Program-made: the position numbers and the translations under genes | Notes under the pieces: generated by a model | The model's input: the letters and a program-made list of their open reading frames with translations, nothing else | Told to the model about the DNA's origin: nothing | The model's database searches: none | DNA from: Perkinsus marinus ATCC 50983 | Lineage: Eukaryota > Perkinsozoa > Perkinsida > Perkinsidae | DNA: 64,000 bases | Assembly: GCF_000006405.1 (NCBI RefSeq) | Contig: NW_003203798.1 | Coordinates: 62,001-126,000 of the forward strand | Direction of reading: 5' to 3' | Shown here: positions 52,983-64,000 of the stretch, one piece after another | Position numbering within the stretch: the first letter of the stretch is position 1 | Layout: the number at the start of each line of letters is the position of its first letter

Positions 52983-54095
52983 AGCGGTGGAGGACAACCG
53001 AACTGAGAGAAGGTTACATACAAACTGGGAAGTTAGCTGTTTGGATAGACATGGGAATGTATGCCAGCTCAGTGCGTACGCATGCTCAAGTCCCCGACGG
53101 AAAAATGTTCACGCTGAAAACCTTCCAAGAGTCCGTTAGAGACACCTAAACTTTGAGCAGGAGAGAGTGGTGCGCCGACAGTGCACCGATGGATCACTCA
53201 GGAAAGGAGGACGGAGGGCGAGCGAGCGAAGTCCATCGCCCTCACTCGCCTGAGCGGGAGGATGGGTCAAGACTACTATACCTTTACGGTCGTAAAAGGC
53301 CCCAGCGGCGCCGATTCTTAGAATCAGCGCGTGATCTGCGAGCCTTATTTGTTCGGGCCTTAGATTTCTATCCTCACGGCATCGTGTAACGATAATCGTG
53401 TACACCATCATAGAAGGTATTATTGTCTGTTATTACCACAGCTTATTTCTGTCTTATTTGCTTTTCGTCTAGCTAATTTACCCGGAAAGGGTGACAACAT
53501 CATCAGGTTGCAGTAATTTTTTGTGCTCTGAAGTGCCGCACAAGTCTGTGTGAAAGTTGGCCTGCAGCACGAAACCCGAAGCTAGCGGGGCCCGCGTTGT
53601 TGGCGCTGCGCTACCGCGATGTGATCGAAGTGTGAAGGTACCAAAACCGTCACACATCTCCCGGGTCGGGAGGGTTGGGAGAGAGGGAACAGAAAGTTCC
53701 TTAGCTGTACCACATTAACCTACACCGCCGCATATTGGCACGCCACGGAGTTTTGTTGTGGGAACAGAGTTATATACGTCTGACATGGTAGATTATACGA
53801 GTCACAAGTGAAACGGTCATCAATAGCCTTAACCAGGCAAACAAATAAACAGAGCCCGCAGAGAGACGGCCGGAACAATGGTACGTAGTATTAGCTGTAC
53901 TACAGTGCGAAAGTTAAGGAGTTCCACCATCAGCCACGATGCCGTTGGAAGACTCTCCCGCTCTCTTGGAGCACGACTCGGCTGACTTCGTCCTTTCTAA
54001 GGTTCAAGCAGAATTCCGAAACGCACTCGCTCAATGTCTCCGCCTCCTGTGCTTACCGTCAGCGACTAACTTATCTAATTGAATACCTGATGGCT
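52983..54095. other. No gene recognised
   Basis: Several short open frames, none with a domain. It is GC-rich around 53570-53690 and could be retroelement-derived, given the LINE fragment just downstream. Confidence 0.35.
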
Positions 54096-54347
54096 TTATC
54101 CCGCCGCTCTTCTGGCATCATTCAAGAGTGCACAGTTCTCCACTAGATGGAGCGTGCTGTCGGCCGGATTACCACATGGACAAGTGGGGGATGGCCTCAG
54201 CCGTTGTAGATAGCGCAGATGCGGCGTCAGTAACTGTCCGTTCACGAGTGCCATGAGCGCTGGCGATGTCTCGTATCTCGCAAACTTCGAAGCTGCTGAG
54301 AAGGTACTGAATACAGAACCGTTCAAGCGCTGTGTTCTACACCGCAT
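54096..54347 (-). pseudogene. LINE (non-LTR retrotransposon) C-terminal fragment
   Basis: The 83-residue frame reads ALMALVNGQLLTPHLRYLQR, then CPCGNPADSTLHLVENC (C-x-C-x7-H-x4-C). This is the zinc-knuckle-like tail that follows RNase H or reverse transcriptase in many non-LTR elements. No reverse transcriptase was found upstream, so this is a 5'-truncated relic. Confidence 0.6.
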
Positions 54348-55175
54348 GGGGAAAACTCGCAGGTAGCAATTTGAGTCCGCCCAAGACCTCTGGGGAAGAA
54401 TGGTGTACTCTAGCTTCAGTGAAGTTACTCCACTCTGAGGTCACCCAGTGACTAAAAGTTTTAGTCTAAAACGAGGTGGCAATCCCTTCTGGACAACTCT
54501 TATGTTCTTGCAACGTCCCGTGTTGGCCAGGGGTTTCGATATGTGCTGATATGCAATCCTGTGGAGATTCCCGATCATTTCATAGCACACGGACTGTCCC
54601 AATGTTGCCTTACCTTGGATCTAGGAGCCAACCTCCTCCCACTCTCATCCATTCCAGTGTATACACCTCTCTACAGTTGAGAATTCACTTTTGAGGCAAC
54701 AATACTAGGCATAAAATGAAAATGGTACTATCACGCAATCAATGATATATATAAGATAACAACCGCCTATCGCGGCGGTGAAACATCAGAAGAGGAAGAC
54801 GATGATGAGGAGACTAAGCTGCACTCGACGACTTCAACTCGATCATCGACCTTTCGACCATACAAAATAAACGTAGCACTCATAGAGGTATCTTACCGGA
54901 GGCTTAGATGAGGGTGGAGGCCACGTGGTACTCTCAACTACAACTGTACGTTCATTCACCTTGTCTACACCTAGACAGTACTACACCAACTAGACAATGT
55001 CCACTTAGCCGTACCATCCATCGTTGCATCAGTAACGCCTTTCCCATCATAGTCAGTTTTCTGGGATCTCAGTCCATCAGGATCTTCTTCCAATGATACC
55101 TATTGCTGAATCAATGCAGTTATGGTCGTTGAACAAAGTAACTCTTTAAGTAAAATCTATTATCACCGGTAATTT
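54348..55175. other. No gene recognised
   Basis: Only short open stretches. A hairpin ACCGCCTATCGCGGCGGT lies near 54762-54780. GAGGTATCTTACCGGAGG near 54886 resembles the hairpin-intron start. Confidence 0.35.
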
Positions 55176-56627
55176 TCACGATTTGCTATTGGGTTCGTCA
55201 CCATCATTTAAGCGAATCAGCCCACTGTCGTTTACCTTTGATTGATGGGGTGACAGCTGCTCATCTTCGTCCATCATTTCATCCTCTTCTTCCTCATCCT
55301 CTCCAAGCGATGAGATCTCCTTCTTCGTCGGATCGTTGGAAGGCGGGGATTTCGAACGGGTTCGTTGCGTGAGAAATACTACGGAAAGGTACCATGATTT
55401 GTCTAATTCCGTGCGGTGCCGAAACCCTAGCGCTCGTCCTATCAAGACTACCTATTGCATCATCGCGTGCCGCTTGAACATTGCCATCGTATTTTTTGCG
55501 CGGATTGAACGACTTGGTCCGCAACGAACCGGTGGTTTCATCTTTCCAACTACAGCAAGAATTGTAACAATCATGCTGGTGCCATACCATAACTCTCCCA
55601 ATTAATATCACACTATAAGAAGTACCTCGCTATCCACGCTCTATGCCTTTTTTTCCACTGCACTCGACCAACTCCACTACTGAACGCCCCAGCAGCTCTC
55701 GCCTCTTTTTCTTCCTGCAATCGGTGCGTGTCAATTGCTGCTGGTGATCCCTCAACACTGGCAACCTACTCAACCAATCAACGTCACCACGCCACAAAAA
55801 TACCCGACCGGTGGAATGGAGCTTTCCGTCTTTCGAAAGTCCCCTCCTTCAGCAATGGTCTTCCTCTTCTTTGGCCGGTTATTGTTCACCGGTGTTCGCG
55901 ACCGAGCAGCTGATGATCGTTTCCGCAGCCTCTGGACCTCATCCGAAACCTCCGACTCGCTGCCAGCGCTCATTTCCGAGTCGCTCGAGTCGATGGATGC
56001 CCCCAATGATTGCTGAACTTATGATACGCATTAGAACCTAACCCAAAACATACCATGTCCCGCAATAACCGCCTCATTTTCCGTTTTTTCATTTTGTATC
56101 GCCGTTCACGTCTAGCCAAATCCGCCTTTCTCCGTTCGAGCTCAGCCTTCTGCTTTGATAAGTCTTCCTGTATAGGAAGAATCTCCCATTTTAGATTGGC
56201 ATGTACTACCTTCTGGCTATCAATCGTCTGCTGAGCCGTTTGGAGGAACTTCGCCGATTCTCTTACTGATCTTGAGACAATAACATCGAATGGCATCACC
56301 TAAAACACGAAGATGTGCCATTCACGTTACGACTCCGTTCGCAACTAATTCAATGGAATTATATAACACATTATAGTATATAGCTATTAGTACCATATTA
56401 TTCCTCACTGGATTCAGAGAATCCATACATAGATTTTAATGATGGATTCGAGAATGGATTCGCCAACAGAATGACTATGAATAGAATTTGTTACAATGTA
56501 GTGCTATGTCGACTTCCAATACCACTCCAATCGTAACGCATACCTGATCCCCAGCGACGATCCGACTGCCGCGCTGTTGCTGCTGAGTGGCCTCTTCCCG
56601 GTCGGCAGGCGCAGGGTTCGGTGACAT
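55176..56627 (-). CDS. Nuclear charged coiled-coil protein, unknown
   Basis: Starts MSPNPAPADREEATQQQQ at 56627. The second exon (about 56299) reads MPFDVIVSRSVRESAKFLQ and a Lys/Arg/Glu coiled coil ending KKRKMRRLLRDM. A third joins in frame over a 41-bp intron to QSLGASIDSSDSEMSAGSES with NRPKKRKTIAEGG (NLS-like). Later exons carry SFNPRKKYDGNVQAARDD and an acidic stretch GEDEEEEDEMMDEDE, ending GDEPNSKS at 55176. Exon joins between 55800 and 55600 are uncertain. The composition suggests a chromatin or nucleolar protein; no domain was recognised. Confidence 0.55.
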
Positions 56628-57139
56628 CGTCTTCGAGGAAGGTTTTGCCGTGAGTGTGGCTCGAACTCTACCAATTGAAATACGCCAATCCTCAAAAGTG
56701 CCCCGATTAAAACTATAACCCAACGTATTGGATGCAACGATCACTACAGCGTCGCTTCAACACACCTTTACACCGAGAATGAGACCTCGCACGAGATATT
56801 TTTTGTGCGTGCGTACATCCTTCAAATGTCACTCATTTTTTGCTAATCGCATCGGGTGGTATGAATTGCCAATTCAATTGGCGTACAACGACACACATAG
56901 ATAGATCGCAATACTAAGCACAATACATACATATGGTAAACTACGCCTCTCCATGATCTACATGTTCGACCGAATCGTTAACTCCGTTTCCCGACAAGCC
57001 TTATGATGATCCTATACACACATCGCATTACCAAAGACTTGCTACACATGGCTTACACGATAATCTGATCGAGAGAACATTATCAACGGCCAAGTCTCAT
57101 TAACAGATTGAGCATAACCTGCGCCAGGTTACCTGCCTC
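56628..57139. other. Intergenic
   Basis: 5' flank of the nuclear protein gene. No gene recognised. Confidence 0.4.
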
Positions 57140-57975
57140 ACTACAATCAATTTCTTATGCCGGGGCCGCTATGCCACTCCAGGATCTGCCTTAATACGAT
57201 CAATTTGTGAGGCCGGGGCCGCTATGCCACTCCAGGATCTGCCTTAATACGATCAATTTGTGAGGCCGGGGCCGCTATGCCACTCCAGGATCTGCCTTAA
57301 TACGATCAATTTGTGAGGCCGGGGCCGCTATGCCACTCCAGGATCTGCCTTAATACAATCAATTTGTGAGGCCGGGGCCGCTATGCCACTCCAGGATCTG
57401 CCTTAATCCGATCAATTTGTGAGGCCGAGGCCGCTATGCCACTCCAGGATCTGCCTTAATACGATCAATTTGTGAGGCCGGGGCCGCTATGCCAGTCCAG
57501 AATCTGCCTTAATACGATCAATTTGTGAGGCCGGGGCCGCTATGCCACTCCAGGATCTGCCTTAATACGATCAATTTGTGAGGCCGGGGCCGCTATGCCA
57601 CTCCAGGATCTGCCTTAATACAATCAATTTGTGAGGCCGGGGCCGCTATGCCACTCCAGGATCTGCCTTAATCCGATCAATTTGTGAGGCCGAGGCCGCT
57701 ATGCCACTCCAGGATCTGCCTTAATACGATCAATTTGTGAGGCCGGGGCCGCTATGCCAGTCCAGAATCTGCCTTAATACGATCAATTTGTGAGGCCGGG
57801 GCCGCTATGCCACTCCAGAATCTGCCTTAATACGATCAATTTGTGAGGCCGGGGCCGCTATGCCAGTCCAGAATCTGCCTTAATACGATCAATTTGTGAG
57901 GCCGGGGCCGCTATGCCAGTCCAGAATCTGCCTTAATACGATCAATTTGTGAGGCCGGGGCCGCTATGCCACCTA
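57140..57975. repeat. 53-bp satellite, about 16 copies, with higher-order structure
   Basis: The unit is TTAATACGATCAATTTGTGA followed by GGCCGGGGCCGCTATGCCAC and TCCAGGATCTGCC (53 bp, units from 57191 every 53 bp). Variants are ACAATC, ATCCGATC with GGCCGAGG, and AGTCCAGAATC. The variant order ACAATC, ATCCGATC, AGTCCAGAATC at units starting 57350, 57403 and 57456 recurs exactly at 57615, 57668 and 57721. A five-unit block of 265 bp was therefore duplicated. Confidence 0.95.
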
Positions 57976-58867
57976 AGACATGCTTTAACATTGGTGTCCG
58001 TTCCCATTGCAGAAGGTAGCCATAACGGCTATCCACCATGCACATGACTCAAGCAATGGGGTAAGGTATGCGATAATATACAAACTGTAAGGAAAACATC
58101 ATCACCTATCGTCAATAATATTGCTTACATATACGCATGTCTCGCAAATCTTAAAGACCAAGATACAATCTGGTGAGCGGAAGGACAACAGTCCTGTAGT
58201 GTGAGTGAAATGTCGCGCAAGGAGGGGTGCACCCTTGAAAGACATATGACACAAGTGAAGTGCGCGCGCCCGTAAACGGTTTTTGAGTGTTGCAAAGCGG
58301 GAACCGAAGGTGAAACAAACCTTGAGTTGGACCATACAGGTCTACAACGTGGATTGAGTACGGCTGTGAGGCCGAGCTCAACCACGAGAGTCGAGGGGTT
58401 CCTCGACGGGCCAGAAAAAAATTTTTTTTTTATTCCCTTGAATATGGCGATGCCTTCATACTGATCCCACCAACATTTGGAGAACCGGACAGGTATGTCC
58501 GGCTTCCATCTTAGGTGGGCCCTTCGCGCAGCTACGTGGGGGTCACGAGATCAATTGAAGGCATTGGTAGCACCTGATGTGGTCGGACCGTGTGTGGCCC
58601 AAACAGTTTGGGTCATTACGGTTGAAAATACCGACGGGCCGACCAATCACGGTGCTACCTCCCGCGACCCCGTATTCGATGGGATTTCACGATGCGGGAC
58701 ACACGTTGCAATTTCGTGGCGCGTGACGTTTTGTAAAACATGATCGAAGAACATAAGCATCTCGTAATGGCAGCCAGAAAAGATTAAAGCTGAAAAGTCC
58801 AGCTTGATCGTTAAGCTGTGGACATGTCGCCAAAGTAAGTTATGAACTTTGTTGACTCTTTCTGTTG
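57976..58867. other. No gene recognised
   Basis: Minus-strand open frames at 58100-58385 overlap in three frames and lack features. A short AATTTCGTGGCGCGTGACGT motif lies near 58709, shared with the MITE-like element at 24704. A hairpin GTCGAGGGGTTCCTCGAC and a run of A/T lie near 58390-58430. Confidence 0.35.
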
Positions 58868-60066
58868 ATGTCCTATCCCAAATCGCCGCCTTCAATCTCT
58901 TTGTTCAACCTCACAACAGCGTTGGTCACCATCGTGGCTGTCGGTATTTCTGTCATACCTATGTATGCCCCACCAACCTCTGACCCCTGGTATTTGCCGT
59001 TGTTGGTAAGAAACCTCACATTATTCTCACCATTACATTTCCCTTTCAGCTAGCTGGTCCCAGTGTAGCATTAATTGCATTCCTAGATCTACAGCTTTAT
59101 ACCCTGATGGCCATCATCACAACCGTGAGTGTTTGGCTAGGTTTAGGTGCTGGTATGTTGGTCCACTATATATACAATTCCGCCAGTGGTGGTAATTACA
59201 GTCGAGTATGGGCCGCCTTTGTCCTCTATCCATACACCATTCTACCAGCACTAGGGATGCCAGCAGCCAAGTGCAAGCTCAGTGATTTCACTCTTGCTAG
59301 TTTCTCAACAGCTTTCACTTACATCCCTATTGGTTTCTACCTTGTAGAGCCGTATACTGAGACATGGATCACCGGAGTGAGTGTCACTTTGGGTGCACTT
59401 AGCCCATGTGCAGTCATGTTGGTCTTGTCTCTGTGTAATCTAACACCATCGCCCGGTATATCTATCACACATAAACTACCTTTCGCGGCCGCTGACTTAT
59501 TCGATTTACTCACGGGTTATTTCATCTCTGCTCGAGATCATCGCAATGCAATCAATGCAGAGTCTGCTGACTTCATTAAGGTGTGTGGTGCTGCAGCTGG
59601 GAAGAGGATACCACCACGGCTGAGCGCGATATTCTGGAATATGGCCGGCGAGCTTCTATCCCTCAGGGACTGCCTTCTGTTCGAGGATCTCCAGCCCGGA
59701 ATTGTCGCTTATGTTTGGAAGCCCCTAGCTGCCGACTTCTCTATACTACGGTCTGAGGTTGGTATTGTTCTACGTAAAACTGCCAGAGGAGTGCCTGAGG
59801 AAGCCAATCGGGACCTCCCAGAGAGAATAGCTCATTGTGAGGAGCTCATGGCCAATGTTATCTCAGATGTGAGCGCAAAGGCTGCTGATTCTTCGATATC
59901 ATCACCCAGTACGGCAGCAATAGTGCAGTTCTACTATGCTGTTGGCTCTATTCTGTACATCTCTGGTTTGGCAGAGGATTATCGGTTAGCTGCTGTGGCT
60001 CAGAATAAGGAGGAAGAAAGGATGAGGAAAGAGAAGAAAGAGGTGATGGCAGCCGGGTTTGGTTAG
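58868..60066 (+). CDS. Multi-pass membrane protein, N-terminal ArAE/FUSC-like half
   Basis: Two exons (58868-59005 and 59050-60066, 44-bp intron) give 384 residues. About six hydrophobic spans lie in the first half, for example LVTIVAVGISVIPMYAP, LMAIITTVSVWLGLGAGMLV and TLGALSPCAVMLVLSLCNL. A cytosolic helical half with HCEELMANVISDVSAKAAD and a Glu/Lys-rich end (KEEERMRKEKKEV) follows. The arrangement matches the ArAE_2_N/FUSC type of aromatic-acid exporters and ALMT-like transporters. Substrate cannot be given. The next gene, 275 bp downstream on the same strand, encodes a similar six-span block. Confidence 0.65.
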
Positions 60067-60341
60067 GGTGGGAGCAGATATCAGATGATGAGATCATCGG
60101 AGATCTTTCTGACCGTGCCATTGGAGTTAGGTAGAGAAAATAGCATTAAGTTGAACGCTTGTCACCAATCTAGGGATAATCCACAAGCTAGGAATTCGTG
60201 GTAGAGTTGGTAATATTGTCATCAATTAAGTGAATCATCCAGAGAGATCATCCCACACGCCATACTGCAATTATCGTCCCCATGAATACTCGTGTGTAGT
60301 TACTCGTTACTCAACGTATCTTCTCAAATGTACCATTATCG

Positions 60342-61724
60342 ATGTGGAGAGGTATGGTAGCATGGTTCAAGAAACCATTCTTTTATGATATCAAAAAGAA
60401 GTCGGACATATGGCGGAGGTTTATCTTCCCTTTAAGATTCAGCCTCACACTATTTGCTGTCGCTATCTCGATGATCGTATGGGGTATGTACAGCGAGACC
60501 GTCCGTCTGCACGGTTTCTGGGCTGTCATACCGGTTTATGTTAGCTTCCTTCCAACGGCTGGTGCATCTCTCCTTAAAGGTACACGAAGGATATGTGGTA
60601 CTCTCTTGGGCGGTATTGCCTCTGTTATCTGCATCTTCGCTAATCCTGGCAACAAAGCTGCTTTCTTCTGTGAGATGATATTGGTGGTATTTATGGGTAG
60701 GTTGGCTCAATGTGATACTCGTGTTGGTTATGCAGGGTACGTATTCTCCCTTACGTGGTTTATGGTCGGCTTTAGTTCTATTCTCACGCCCGGGGAGACA
60801 CAGACGCAAATGCTCCTGACTGCACTCTGGCGATTTATTTTCACAACCTGCGGAGTTCTCATAACATCATTCTCGAGTTGCTTCATATTCCCAGAATTCG
60901 CTGCCTCTAAGTTGGATCGAGCATCGGCGAGAATGCTCGAGAAGGTCGCCGACAGGGTACTCTCGGCTCTTGATGTCTTCCATGGTCAACTCAAGGCACT
61001 TAGCGAGGGTAATGATTCCTCTGCTGACGACGATCAGACAGTTACTTCTACTATCATCTCCGATGACCGGGAAGCTTTTGGTGTCGAAGATTTCCAGTCG
61101 ATGGCTGAGCGATCATCACTCTTGGATGACGCCAAGATGGAGGCGATTGTATTTGGGAAGATATTGCTCATTCATGACGTGACGAAGAAAGTAATAGATA
61201 ATCAATTGTTATTGAACCAAGTTTCAAGAGACGGTCTAGTGCTGTATAGCTCTCTAATACTGTCATCTATGCATTTACGGGATCCATTGGCCTCTCGGAC
61301 TCTCTCTCCTCTACTTGATAGTATTCGACAATTATCCAAGGCCATCAAAACCTCGGCGGATAAGATTGTCAGTTGCCTTTATGATAGTGGCACTACACCA
61401 AGAATGCTCGAGCATCTTCCGGATGATGTTCATGTCAAACTTCAACAATGTAATGATAATCTCGGAGCCTTCCGCCGAGAGTGGATCCAAGATATTATGA
61501 CGGGTGGTAAAAAATTACAGGGTATGTATGGTTCCAATTTAGTACGATTCTATCACACTGTCTTTGCGTTGGCTATGTTTGGTGAACGATGGAATACACT
61601 GGAGAGCCGTTTGCATGATCGTCATGCACCAGTGGAACTCGTCGATGCTCACCAACAGGGTGATCGAGGAACACTCGAGAGTTTGCGTTCTCGATCTGAT
61701 GTTATGACAACAACACAGAATTGA
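60342..61724 (+). CDS. FUSC-type membrane transporter, C-terminal half-like
   Basis: A single exon encodes 460 residues. Six hydrophobic spans fill residues 30-200 (for example FSLTLFAVAISMIVWGMY, TRRICGTLLGGIASVICIFA and WFMVGFSSILTPGETQTQ). A Leu-rich cytosolic domain with helical segments (SARMLEKVADRVLSALDVF) follows. The TRRICGTLLGG stretch resembles the G-T/R-x2-GT-x2-G motif at the third span of FUSC/ALMT proteins. It may work with the protein just upstream as two halves of one transporter, or be an independent paralogue. The upstream frame opens at a TAG just before TTACTCG, and splice phases do not let the two frames fuse. Confidence 0.7.
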   Translation: MWRGMVAWFKKPFFYDIKKKSDIWRRFIFPLRFSLTLFAVAISMIVWGMYSETVRLHGFWAVIPVYVSFLPTAGASLLKGTRRICGTLLGGIASVICIFANPGNKAAFFCEMILVVFMGRLAQCDTRVGYAGYVFSLTWFMVGFSSILTPGETQTQMLLTALWRFIFTTCGVLITSFSSCFIFPEFAASKLDRASARMLEKVADRVLSALDVFHGQLKALSEGNDSSADDDQTVTSTIISDDREAFGVEDFQSMAERSSLLDDAKMEAIVFGKILLIHDVTKKVIDNQLLLNQVSRDGLVLYSSLILSSMHLRDPLASRTLSPLLDSIRQLSKAIKTSADKIVSCLYDSGTTPRMLEHLPDDVHVKLQQCNDNLGAFRREWIQDIMTGGKKLQGMYGSNLVRFYHTVFALAMFGERWNTLESRLHDRHAPVELVDAHQQGDRGTLESLRSRSDVMTTTQN

Positions 61725-62556
61725 TTTTTTTCTGACGTCGCTGGCGAATACTTGACTGTTTCCGGAATGCGAGCATTTTGTTCAAGTGCTATTTGGCTAG
61801 GAGTTGGTCCTAACACTGATCGTTATTGCCACAACAGTTACAGGATGCTGAATAACGATCTGAGAAACGCTGAGATAGCAAGGTAGTCAGTACTGTGGTG
61901 AAATGGCATTCATGGTACGAGGACACCAAATCAAATACTGTCCACCCGCCAGTACTCCATCATATCTGCTGTTGCTGAAGTAGTGTTCAGCTCAGAAGTT
62001 CAGAGTCAGAACACTTGATGTGGCTCGCATGATGCCACCGAGCTGGCTTGCGGCGGTACGAAATTATATCGTATATGCGAACTAATCCATCATACTCTTC
62101 CCGTTTCTCAGAGAAGAGGCAGTCTTAGGGAGTGCCTTTCCTATCGCGCGAGTCAAGGAGCATTATTCGCATTCACTGTTGATGATCGATACCTTCGGAG
62201 TCAATGCTTAGCACATCGCAGTAGAACCTTACTGAGGCCGTGTCGTTCTACTCAGCATCGGGTTGATACACGGTGTGTCGAGGAAGCAATATTGAACACT
62301 TCACCTTGGATACCATAATATAGTAACAAATCGTCACTGTACCCCCGTGACAACTACTCATGCCATAGGAGATAGCCTCTCTCGAAATGCATTGACCCAA
62401 CACCACTGATGAACTTAAGCCATTCAAAAATCGAGAAATAAACTATTCGTCTATGCGATCAACATAGATAACCCGGGTCATGATATAAGATAGTGGGCAA
62501 AAAGCTCGGCTTGGGAATAGCCACGGTTGCTCTATTCGGAGCATCCAGTGAAGTTA
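61725..62556. other. Convergent intergenic region
   Basis: Between the FUSC-type gene (plus) and the LITAF gene (minus). No gene recognised. Confidence 0.45.
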
Positions 62557-62933
62557 CTATGAAGTGATGAAAACCTTCTTGCCGAGATGATAACGACAAT
62601 TCGGGCAAGTGTGTTTGGCCTCTTGACAGGCATCACAGCAGAAAGGCAACCAGAATAGCGGCCAAAATAATAAACACAGCAGACCACAGCAGATGTAAGT
62701 ACCTAAGCTATGCATGTCTACAGGGGAGAGTTGAAGACCTTACCGCATTGAGATTCGTGCTCAACCCTTGAGATGATCTTATTCTTGCAGTTTGGGCACT
62801 CTAGGGACACCGGATCATGACCGAAATCTGGCATATAAACCATAGCGACAGGAGGCACATCCACAGGATGTCCGATCATGGCACTCTGCGCGACGGGCTG
62901 GGGGTCAGATGTTTTCGTTTCCTCGTTGCTCAT
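62557..62933 (-). CDS. LITAF-domain membrane protein
   Basis: Two exons (62933-62744 and 62702-62557, 41-bp intron) give 111 residues. The LITAF (SIMPLE-like) zinc domain has CPNCKNKIISRVEHESQCG at its first knuckle, a hydrophobic middle CCGLLCLLFWPLFWLPF and CHTCPNC-type closing motif EAKHTCPNCRYHLGKKVF. Family role: an endosomal/lysosomal membrane-associated adaptor. The N-terminus is Pro-rich. Start chosen at MSNEETK; an upstream in-frame ATG is possible. Confidence 0.92.
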
Positions 62934-63907
62934 TACAAATGAGTTAATACTGAGAGGCATGGGATTCATTATAAGGGCACGATTATGAGGAACCAATAGT
63001 AAACAAAGATGTGGCTATTGAGCACACGATAACCAACCAAACACGAGCATCCAACACTTCACCAAGCGGCCACCGAGCAGCGATAAGTCTCGGGTGGACA
63101 ATGCCTCTCACCTTGTTACTTCGAACGAGCGCGTCACGATCTATACCCGCACAGTGTGCACACACGTGCAGAGTCTGCACGTATGCGCAGTAACCACAGT
63201 GCATGTGTGGTGATGGTCATCATCAGCCTGTCAACGACAGGGGTCCATGCAACATGGCGACTACGCTGTAAACGTCTAAGCAATAACCCAGGTAGGCTGA
63301 GGGATGTGAACAATAGGAGAGTTACTATCAAGCATATCAGTACCGCTTGGTGTGTTAAGCTTAGGTTATGGAATTAAATCGTCAATAGGGACAGGTGAGT
63401 CTAATAAGATCATCCCCTATGACTAGGAGGCTGCATTAAGGTGCTGACCCCCGATATAGTGCTCATCTGCGGGTATGGTGATTGATGAGGATATCAATCT
63501 ACGATCGATAGTGGGGGGGGGGGGCGCTGGAATAGCCGTTGGGCTCTCCCAGAAGGGAGGAGTGGGTAAGATATTGTCTCCACAGCGATATCATTACCGT
63601 TACCGTGAAAAATCAAGGAGAGTTATCTTGGGCCAGTTTGAATTTAGAAAATATATCAAAGTTTCTGGTGGTATCTGCCACAGCGTGCCTAGTTCGAAAG
63701 TCTAGTATCGCCTGACGACGTATCTGATGATGACGACATATGTCCTACAACTACCTCTACATCGTAGCTTTTGGAGGAGGAGATCAAGTGAAGGTATGCC
63801 CACACTCTAGTAGGGTGACTCTACATCTCAGCTTCTATATCCGATCATGGTAATGCACTACATATACTTGCACGCATGTACATGCAAGATACTACTAACA
63901 CACCTCG
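62934..63907. other. No gene recognised
   Basis: Contains a G10 run near 63513 and open stretches without motifs. Confidence 0.35.
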
Positions 63908-64000
63908 AGACTGCTGCTGCTGCTGTTGGCGTCGATCAGCCCTCTTCTTCGCAATCGTTTTGTCAAGAGCTTGGGATAACTCCAATTTGCTGGAGTAGAA
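63908..64000 (-). CDS. Edge of a gene, partial, unknown
   Basis: The minus strand from the window end reads KLELSQALDKTIAKKRADRR then QQQQQQSR and could continue through a GTGTGT donor near 63908. A single Gln-rich basic exon is too little to name. Confidence 0.3.

Noticed and set aside
57140-57975. CRISPR-like array
   Set aside because: Units are contiguous with no unique spacers and the organism is eukaryotic; it is a satellite.
58868-61724. One continuous two-block transporter gene
   Set aside because: Possible donors at the end of the first frame are phase 1 or 2, while the best acceptor before the second frame requires phase 0.

Overview
The window is nuclear DNA of a protist. The best fit is a Perkinsus-like alveolate. 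This is inferred from gene architecture and protein style, not from a database search. The 40-odd introns I could place are GT-AG and mostly 41-60 bp. Genes lie on both strands about 0.5-2 kb apart. One gene resembles a transition-zone (flagellar) protein, and two genes encode small secreted proteins of unknown family. No bacterial-style operons, rRNA genes or intact tRNA genes were seen.

Layout, 0-8 kb: an NmrA-like oxidoreductase (minus), ribosomal protein uS8/RPS15A (minus) and a DDX3/Ded1-type DEAD-box helicase (plus). 8-15 kb: a repeat-rich island with a foldback element, a short tandem repeat, two copies of a compound SINE-like element with a GC-rich hairpin head, an integrase relic, a dispersed repeat present twice, and one secreted-protein gene. 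15-24 kb: a cathepsin L-like protease, a NifS-type cysteine desulfurase (11 exons) and a class III alcohol dehydrogenase/S-(hydroxymethyl)glutathione dehydrogenase (9 exons).

24-34.5 kb, all minus: a MITE-like element, a coding-like stretch interrupted by one in-frame TAG, a two-CHORD protein, a long charged protein with recurrent Cys-Thr-Phe modules, a 93-residue Gly/Gln-rich protein, and the TRAPP subunit TRAPPC1/Bet5. 35-40 kb, plus: glutaminyl-tRNA synthetase, two tiny genes and a CCHC zinc-knuckle/RS protein. 41-44 kb, minus: a Tul1/FLY-type transmembrane RING-H2 E3 ligase. 45-51.4 kb, plus: a very long multi-exon coiled-coil gene resembling CEP290, running into a 100-N assembly gap.

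51.5-64 kb: a second secreted protein, a LINE tail relic, a nuclear charged protein, a 53-bp satellite with higher-order structure, two adjacent membrane proteins that look like the two halves of an aromatic-acid-exporter/FUSC protein, a LITAF-domain protein, and the edge of another gene.

The genes are unrelated housekeeping, trafficking and secretion functions, with no sign of a functional cluster. The most interesting structural signal is a family of roughly 45-bp introns whose first eight bases pair with a segment nearer the 3' end. Two related copies sit in the glutaminyl-tRNA synthetase gene, with further similar copies elsewhere.
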